The notes beneath the pieces are model-generated. The model had not been told where the DNA came from, did no database searches, and saw only the letters and a program-made list of their open reading frames with translations. Position numbers and translations under genes: made by a program. This document shows, in pieces, positions 59,029 to 64,000 of a stretch of 64,000 bases of DNA. This stretch comes from an uncultured Desulfovibrio sp. (lineage in GTDB: Bacteria; Desulfobacterota; Desulfovibrionia; Desulfovibrionales; Desulfovibrionaceae), in contig CAKTDV010000004.1 of NCBI GenBank assembly GCA_934546745.1, forward strand, positions 62,001 through 126,000, given 5' to 3'. The first letter of the stretch is position 1. Each line of letters starts with the position of its first letter.

Positions 59029-60462
59029 TCAGTCTATGGGATGCCCGGATGTTCTGTACTCGTTCAACTTGTTTCTCAAGGTGCGCACGGAGATGCCGAG
59101 AAGTTCCGCGGCCTGCGTCCGGTTGCCCGACGTGGCTTCCAGCCCTTTGATGATCATGAGGCGTTCCATCTCATGCAAGGGAATCACAGCGCCGGAAAAC
59201 GCGTTCACTCCCGCGTCCTGCGCGGCGGAAGTTGGGGGAAGTGGTTCTCCGTCGTGTTCGCCATCCTCCGTATCTTCTCCCTCAAACAGAGGCCACTCCT
59301 CTTCCTCCAACAGGAAGTGCGCTGGTTGCACAGGCTGTCCGTTGGCCAGAAGGACGGCGCGCTCCATAAGATTTTGCAGCTCGCGCACGTTGCCGGGGAA
59401 TTCATAGGATCGCAGCCACTCCACGGCTGCCGGGGACAGATCCACAGGCGGCAGACCGTATTCCCGGATATACATATTCATGAAAAACCGGGCCAGCTCC
59501 AGCACGTCGTCGCCCCGTTCCTTCAGGGAAGGCAGGCGTAAGGGAATGACGTTGAGGCGGAAATAAAGATCCTGCCGGAATTTTCCCTGCTTGACCCAAT
59601 CTTCCAGATTTCGGTTGGTCGTTGCCAGAACGCGCACGTCGACCTTGATGGTTTCCGTTCCGCCCACGCGATCGACTTCTCCTTCCTGAAGAACACGGAG
59701 CAGCTTGGCCTGAAGGGCCAGATCCATTTCCGAGATTTCGTCAAGCAGCAGCGTTCCACCGTCGGCAAGCTCAAACTTGCCGGGCTTGCGGGCAATGGCC
59801 CCTGTAAACGCGCCTTTCTCATGGCCGAACAGTTCGCTTTCCAGCAAATGTTCCGGAAGGGCGGCACAGTTGACGGCAATAAAAGGCCCGGAAGCCCGTT
59901 TACTCATGGCATGAAGGTAACGGGCGAACATCTCCTTACCCGTGCCGGATTCACCGGAAATGAGAACCGTCGCCTTGGAAGCCGCCACCTGCCGCGCCAG
60001 TTTCAGGACGCGCAATACGGCCGGGGCATGACCAACGATTTTCGGCCCTCCGCCGTAGATCGCCTTGTGTCCGCCAAGGGTGGACACCGCCGGAACGGGC
60101 GCGGGGGCGCGGGGCTCGCGCGCCACAGCCTCGATCCGCTCCAGATCAAGCGGCTCTATCCAGTAGTCCCGCGCGCCAAGATGCATCAGGCGTTCGGCTT
60201 CCTGGGCATCGCCCTTGTCAGTAATAATGACAACGGGGGGGAATCCGGCGTTACCAGCGCCGAAGGCGAGGAGTTCCTCCACCTTGAAGCCCGGCAGGGA
60301 GGGGCGCGCAAAAATGACACCCGGCTCCGACTTCTCAAGAAACAGCATAGCCCCTTTCATGTTTTCGGCCATGCCAAGTTCAAACCCGGCGTCGCGCAAA
60401 GGCGCGAAGACCGTGGAAACGGCCTGGGCTGGCGCAAGAAAAAGTAAACGGCGCATAGACAT
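59029..60462 (-). CDS. Sigma-54-dependent activator with degenerate receiver domain
   Basis: In this 477-aa NtrC-type protein the N-terminal receiver-like domain (1-115) has PAQ in place of the acidic pair and Ala in place of the phospho-Asp (VIFARPSLPGF). A complete AAA+ domain follows, with GESGTGKE near 167, GAFTGA near 212 and DEISEMD, then a Fis-type HTH (TQAAELLGISVRTLRNKL). It should activate sigma-54 promoters independently of phosphorylation. Proximity to motAB suggests motility genes as targets; this is inference. Confidence 0.88.
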   Translation of the reverse strand: MSMRRLLFLAPAQAVSTVFAPLRDAGFELGMAENMKGAMLFLEKSEPGVIFARPSLPGFKVEELLAFGAGNAGFPPVVIITDKGDAQEAERLMHLGARDYWIEPLDLERIEAVAREPRAPAPVPAVSTLGGHKAIYGGGPKIVGHAPAVLRVLKLARQVAASKATVLISGESGTGKEMFARYLHAMSKRASGPFIAVNCAALPEHLLESELFGHEKGAFTGAIARKPGKFELADGGTLLLDEISEMDLALQAKLLRVLQEGEVDRVGGTETIKVDVRVLATTNRNLEDWVKQGKFRQDLYFRLNVIPLRLPSLKERGDDVLELARFFMNMYIREYGLPPVDLSPAAVEWLRSYEFPGNVRELQNLMERAVLLANGQPVQPAHFLLEEEEWPLFEGEDTEDGEHDGEPLPPTSAAQDAGVNAFSGAVIPLHEMERLMIIKGLEATSGNRTQAAELLGISVRTLRNKLNEYRTSGHPID

Positions 60463-60572
60463 GGGTTTCCTGTAGCGCGTTGCGGCATATAATGCAACGT
60501 ATGGCCGGGCTCCCTCCCCGAAGCCCGGGAAGGCTCTGGTAAAACGTCCGCGTGTATCCTATAAGACGGGAC

Positions 60573-61349
60573 ATGCAAAAAAAATATCTTGAAGAGGTGT
60601 TGCGCGCTGTGGCGGCAGGCGAATTGCCACCGGAAAGCGCTCTGGCCAGTCTTGCTCTGGAACCGGTACGGGATACGCTGAACGGGCTGGCCCTGGATAG
60701 CCAGCGGGAGCTGCGCACCAATCTGGGAGAAGTCGTTTTTGCGCCCGGCAAGAGCGACGGGGCGCTGATCGGCGCGGTACGCGGTCTGACCGGCAGCGGG
60801 ACTCCCGTGCTTGTCAGCCGCGTTGATGCGCGCCAGGGCGCGCTGCTGCTGGAGTCCTTTCCCACCGGGCGCCATTGGGATGAGGCCCGCCTCTTTGCCG
60901 TTGGCGATGGCGCGCTCCGTCTGGGGCCACCCTGGCCCTCTCAGGGGGAGGTGCTCGTCATAAGCGCCGGCGCGGCGGACATGCGCGTCGCCGCCGAAGC
61001 CTATGGCACGTTACGTTTCTGGAATATCGACTGCGGCTTCATCCCCGATGTGGGCATTGCCGGGCTGCATCGTCTGACGCCGTATATTGAAGCCATGCGA
61101 TCGGCAACGCTCATCATTGCCGTTGCCGGGATGGAAGGCGCGCTGCCCGGCGTCCTGGCCGGTCTGGTACCCTGTCCTGTGCTGGCCGTTCCCTCCGGCG
61201 TGGGATACGGTGTCGGCGAAGGCGGACGGGCGGCGCTGACGACCATGCTGTGCAGCTGCGTCCCCGGCATTGCCGTGACAAATATTGACAACGGGTTTGG
61301 AGCCGCCGCGTTTGCGGCAAAGCTCCTGCGGCACCGCCCTTCTTCCTGA
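60573..61349 (+). CDS. larB: LarB: pyridinium-3,5-biscarboxylic acid mononucleotide synthase
   Basis: The 258-aa PurE-related enzyme catalyses the first step of the nickel-pincer nucleotide cofactor of lactate racemase. Visible are the PurE-like core (LVISAGAADMRVAAEA, DVGIAGLHRL) and VAVAGMEGALPGVLAGL-type segments near the end. The start at 60573 is preferred over 60552. No larA, larC or larE lies in the window. Confidence 0.88.
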   Translation: MQKKYLEEVLRAVAAGELPPESALASLALEPVRDTLNGLALDSQRELRTNLGEVVFAPGKSDGALIGAVRGLTGSGTPVLVSRVDARQGALLLESFPTGRHWDEARLFAVGDGALRLGPPWPSQGEVLVISAGAADMRVAAEAYGTLRFWNIDCGFIPDVGIAGLHRLTPYIEAMRSATLIIAVAGMEGALPGVLAGLVPCPVLAVPSGVGYGVGEGGRAALTTMLCSCVPGIAVTNIDNGFGAAAFAAKLLRHRPSS

Positions 61350-61521
61350 CACTGGCAACCCGCGCACCCCGGGCAAACGCCTTCTGAAAGGCTCTCCCCC
61401 CAGCGGGACAGCTTTTCTTGTCTTGGGAAGTGTGCCAGTATACATGGACATGCATTTTTATTTTTGCGCCGCCGTGTTTGTTACAGGCGACGGCGCGACC
61501 ACGCAGCAAGGATGGAAGAGT

Positions 61522-62205
61522 ATGCCGGAAACAGGAAAAAAAAACTTTCTCTGGATTGTTGTTGGAGACATTCATGACGAACCGGAAATCTTCGCCCGCA
61601 TACCTGAAATCGGGCTGGCTGACGGTGTGATTATCACGGGCGATCTGACCGTCACCGGCGGCGCGCGGCAGGCGGAAAGCGTCATGGCGGCCATTGATTC
61701 CCATTGCCCTGTACTCTGGGCGCAGATCGGCAACATGGACCGCCCCGAGGTGAATGCCTGGCTGGAGGAAACCGGCTGCAATCTCCACACCCACACCCAT
61801 GAGCTGACGCCCGGCGTAGCCATCTTTGGCGTGGGGGGATCCACCTTTACGCCCTTTGGCACACCCAGCGAATTTCCTGAAACAGCCTTTGCTGAATGGC
61901 TTGAGAGCTGCTGGCAAAAAGCCCGCCGTTTTCCGGCGCGGGTGCTTGTATCGCACAATCCTCCCAAGGATACCGCCTGCGATGTGATTCCCGGCGATAT
62001 TCACGTCGGATCGTCGGCGGTACGCGAATTTCTGGAAGAAGCGCAACCTGACATATGCCTGTGCGGGCATATCCATGAAGCGCGCGCCGTGGATCGCGTA
62101 GGCCGCACCGTGGTCGTCAACCCAGGCAACCTGGCGGCCGGAGGCTACGCGCTCCTGCGCTGTCAGGATGGAAGGCTGGCTGTGGAACTGAAGTCGCTCA
62201 CCTAG
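61522..62205 (+). CDS. Calcineurin-like metallophosphoesterase
   Basis: The 227-aa protein has the full two-metal motif series: GDIHD, GDLT, GNMD (in place of GNHD), SHNPP and GHIHEA, then the ending NPGNLAAGGYAL. The substrate is unknown. GGAAGAG precedes the ATG at 61522; longer frames lack support. Confidence 0.88.
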   Translation: MPETGKKNFLWIVVGDIHDEPEIFARIPEIGLADGVIITGDLTVTGGARQAESVMAAIDSHCPVLWAQIGNMDRPEVNAWLEETGCNLHTHTHELTPGVAIFGVGGSTFTPFGTPSEFPETAFAEWLESCWQKARRFPARVLVSHNPPKDTACDVIPGDIHVGSSAVREFLEEAQPDICLCGHIHEARAVDRVGRTVVVNPGNLAAGGYALLRCQDGRLAVELKSLT

Positions 62206-62334
62206 CCCGGTGTTACGCTGAAAACATGTTTTTCCGCCATAGGCGGGCAACGTCGCTTCTGAAAGGTGAAAACGTCACTAGCAATATGCTCTGGGACGGC
62301 GCTACGTTTCAGTGCAAAAGAGAAAGGGTATCCT

Positions 62335-62886
62335 ATGGAAGAACTTCGCATTGATACGCGTCATATGGATCAGGAGCGGATGGACGAGGTCAAAAGAAGC
62401 GCCGAACTGTGCTTCAGAATCAACCATACCCTGCCCACCAGCCCGGAATGCGGAGAACTCATCAAAGAGCTTTTCGGAGATGGGCTGGGCGAGGGGGCAG
62501 TGGTTCATCCGCCGGTTTTCACCATTCTTGGGAACACCGTCCGTATCGGGAAAAACGCCGTCATCATGAACGGTTTCCAGTGCATGTCCGCCGGCGGCCT
62601 GACCATTGACGACAATGTGATGATTGCCTTGAACTGCACCATCCTGACCAATAACCACGACGTTTACGCGCGGCATATCATTACCTGCAAACCCGTCCAT
62701 ATCAGGAGGAATGTCTGGATTGGCGCCAACGTCACCATCCTGCCGGGCGTCACTGTTGGCGCCAACGCGGTTGTCGGTGCGGGATCGGTGGTGACGAAGG
62801 ACGTGCCGGACAACGCCGTTGTCGTGGGGAATCCCGCGCGGGTCATCAAGTATCTTGATGCGGAACGGCTGAACACGCCCGCATAA
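62335..62886 (+). CDS. Hexapeptide-repeat O-acetyltransferase (maltose acetyltransferase type)
   Basis: A 183-aa left-handed beta-helix enzyme with repeated (I/V/L)-G-x4 turns (VRIGKNAVI, VWIGANVTILPGVTVGANAVVGAGSVV). Catalytic His lies in NNHDVYAR and the ending is VVVGNPARVIK. It probably acetylates a sugar with acetyl-CoA. Confidence 0.88.
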   Translation: MEELRIDTRHMDQERMDEVKRSAELCFRINHTLPTSPECGELIKELFGDGLGEGAVVHPPVFTILGNTVRIGKNAVIMNGFQCMSAGGLTIDDNVMIALNCTILTNNHDVYARHIITCKPVHIRRNVWIGANVTILPGVTVGANAVVGAGSVVTKDVPDNAVVVGNPARVIKYLDAERLNTPA

Positions 62887-62890
62887 CGGA

Positions 62891-62925
62891 AAACATCCCC
62901 TGTGGCAGCGACACAGGGGATGTTG
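62891..62925. terminator. Terminator after the acetyltransferase gene
   Basis: A perfect 13-bp stem, AACATCCCCTGTG with its complement, and a short loop are followed by GTTTTTC. It also fits leftward transcription from motB. Confidence 0.8.
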
Positions 62926-63002
62926 TTTTTCTGTTTTTCACGTGCAAAAACGCTATGGCAGGGCGGAAAAACAGATATCTTCCGCCGCCTGACCGATCTG
63001 AG

Positions 63003-63713
63003 CTAGTAAACAACGCTGTAGGACATGACTTCCGGACGGTGGAAATAGAACTCAACGCGGCGGTTCATGGCGCGGCTGTCGTCGTCCATTCCCGGGCGCA
63101 GGGGGCGGGTATCGCCATAGCAGACGCCACGCAGGCGCGTACCTTTAATCCCCATACGGGTGAGGTGCGCTATGGCGTTGGCGGAACGGGCCCCGGAAAG
63201 CTCCCAGGGAGAGCTGTAGGGCGGACGCGTTTCCATACTGTCGGCATGACCGCGCACGACAAGATAGAGGTTATATTCGTCCAGAATCTCCTTGACGGAC
63301 GTCAGCACCTTGAGACCTTCCGTGGAAAACTCCGCGGAACCCGGTTTGAACATGGCGTCGGAATTGACACGCAACTGCACGCCTACGTCATCGGCATTGA
63401 TGCCGGAGGCATTCTGGGGCACGGCGTCGGCCATGATCATCTGCTTGAGCTTCTTGGCGATGGCAATATGGGATTTCTGGGTTTCGTTGATGGTGATGCT
63501 GTCCTGTGTATTGATTTTGTCAGTATTCTGAATGAACGGGTTGTTACTGACATGCGAGGTGGAGCTGGAGTCGAAATTGCGTTCGCCGCTGAAATAGGCG
63601 GCCAGACCTGCCTTGGTTTCCGGCGGAACCATGTTCAGAATCCAGAGCAAAAGAAAAAAAGCCATCATAGCCGTCACAAAGTCGGCATAGGCAACTTTCC
63701 ATGCGCCGCCCAT
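63003..63713 (-). CDS. motB: MotB-like flagellar stator protein
   Basis: The 236-aa protein has one membrane helix with the plug-type start AWKVAYADFVTAMMAFFLLLW, where the Asp is the proton-path residue. A linker and an OmpA-like peptidoglycan-binding domain follow (VRGHADSMET, SGARSANAIAHL, DDDSRAMNRRVEF). The N-terminus is shorter than in enteric MotB, as in related deltaproteobacterial proteins. It follows motA on the same strand. Confidence 0.9.
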   Translation of the reverse strand: MGGAWKVAYADFVTAMMAFFLLLWILNMVPPETKAGLAAYFSGERNFDSSSTSHVSNNPFIQNTDKINTQDSITINETQKSHIAIAKKLKQMIMADAVPQNASGINADDVGVQLRVNSDAMFKPGSAEFSTEGLKVLTSVKEILDEYNLYLVVRGHADSMETRPPYSSPWELSGARSANAIAHLTRMGIKGTRLRGVCYGDTRPLRPGMDDDSRAMNRRVEFYFHRPEVMSYSVVY

Positions 63714-63889
63714 AGAGCAACTCCTTGTAAAACTTCGCGTGATAACAACGTTGCATCTTCCGGCCAGGCCGTATCCCGCAACCAGGTTTCAAGCCATAAA
63801 AAAGTGTTTTGATGCATAAAAATGGCGGGAGAGGCGCACTGCCCCGCCCGCCGCTCCAGGCCGCGCGTACGGTACGGCGCGGCGCCGCC

Positions 63890-64000
63890 TCAGCTCTTCA
63901 GCTTTTCTTCCATTTCGGAGAATTTGGGACGGAAGGGGTACGGAATGGCGCGGCGTCCGTACTCCACGGCGATCAGGGGCGTCGCGCCACGAATGGCGGC
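63890..64000 (-). CDS. motA: MotA C-terminal end (gene continues beyond the window)
   Basis: Only the last 36 codons are present: GATPLIAVEYGRRAIPYPFRP, then a Glu/Lys-rich end. This matches the C-terminal tail of MotA stator proteins, and motB lies directly downstream. Confidence 0.8.
   Translation of the reverse strand, partial: AAIRGATPLIAVEYGRRAIPYPFRPKFSEMEEKLKS

Overview
The window looks like chromosome of a sulfate/sulfite-reducing deltaproteobacterium of the Desulfovibrio/Bilophila type. The reasons are a GC-rich background, a cytochrome c maturation (Ccm) cluster of the Desulfovibrio kind (CcmE with a Cys in place of the haem-binding His, no CcmG/CcmH), LarB, and MotA/MotB. This is an inference from gene content; no rRNA is present to confirm it.

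Left chromosomal flank (1-20,262). A CNNM/CBS transporter-like protein comes first, then the Ccm operon: ccmE, ccmF, a fused ccmA-ccmB, ccmC, ccmD and two membrane-anchored TPR proteins. After these come a large degenerate hybrid-kinase-like membrane protein, a universal stress protein, a cardiolipin synthase, a GT4 glycosyltransferase, an RTX/beta-helix-like repeat protein, a NodB deacetylase, a nitroreductase remnant, a DMT exporter, and a sigma-54 activator that has lost its ATPase domain.

Mobile region (20,258-58,944). Two identical tRNA-Asp/tRNA-Val pairs lie about 37 kb apart, each with the same promoter layout. The first (21,733-21,890) has on its 3' side a scrambled, deleted remnant of an integrative conjugative element (ICE). 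The second (58,787-58,944) holds a full-length ICE at the 3' end of its tRNA-Asp. The left att site of that ICE is a 54-nt tRNA-Asp 3' copy at 22,167-22,220, next to a tyrosine integrase, so the element spans about 22,167-58,786 (36.6 kb).

The ICE reads rightward through int, a Rha-family regulator, a VirB1-like transglycosylase, a MobC-like protein and a MOBP relaxase that contains a nested out-of-frame ORF. Leftward it reads through an HTH replication/regulatory protein, traK-traL-traM, trbB-trbC-trbD-trbE-trbJ-trbL-trbF-trbG-trbH-trbI, traG (coupling protein), traF, a 58-aa protein, an ArdC/peptidase/TOPRIM protein, a type IA topoisomerase, an RdgC-like protein and a family of duplicated small proteins. 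Together these give processing of DNA at oriT, a P-type (trb) type IV secretion channel, and establishment functions in the recipient.

The cargo, inserted exactly at the relaxase 3' end and flanked by a second copy of the relaxase tail, is a three-gene operon: a C5-cytosine methyltransferase, a 987-aa protein with a MORC/MutL-type GHKL ATPase at its N-terminus and a histidine-kinase module at its C-terminus, and a receiver-domain protein of unknown output. No nuclease is recognisable. This is the best candidate for an incompletely described defence or epigenetic signalling system. A second notable pattern is an Arg-rich C-terminal tail shared by the relaxase, the duplicated small proteins and the primase-like protein, which may be a secretion signal for the ICE channel.

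Right chromosomal flank (58,945-64,000). A sigma-54 activator with a degenerate receiver, larB, a metallophosphoesterase, a hexapeptide acetyltransferase, motB, and the 3' end of motA.
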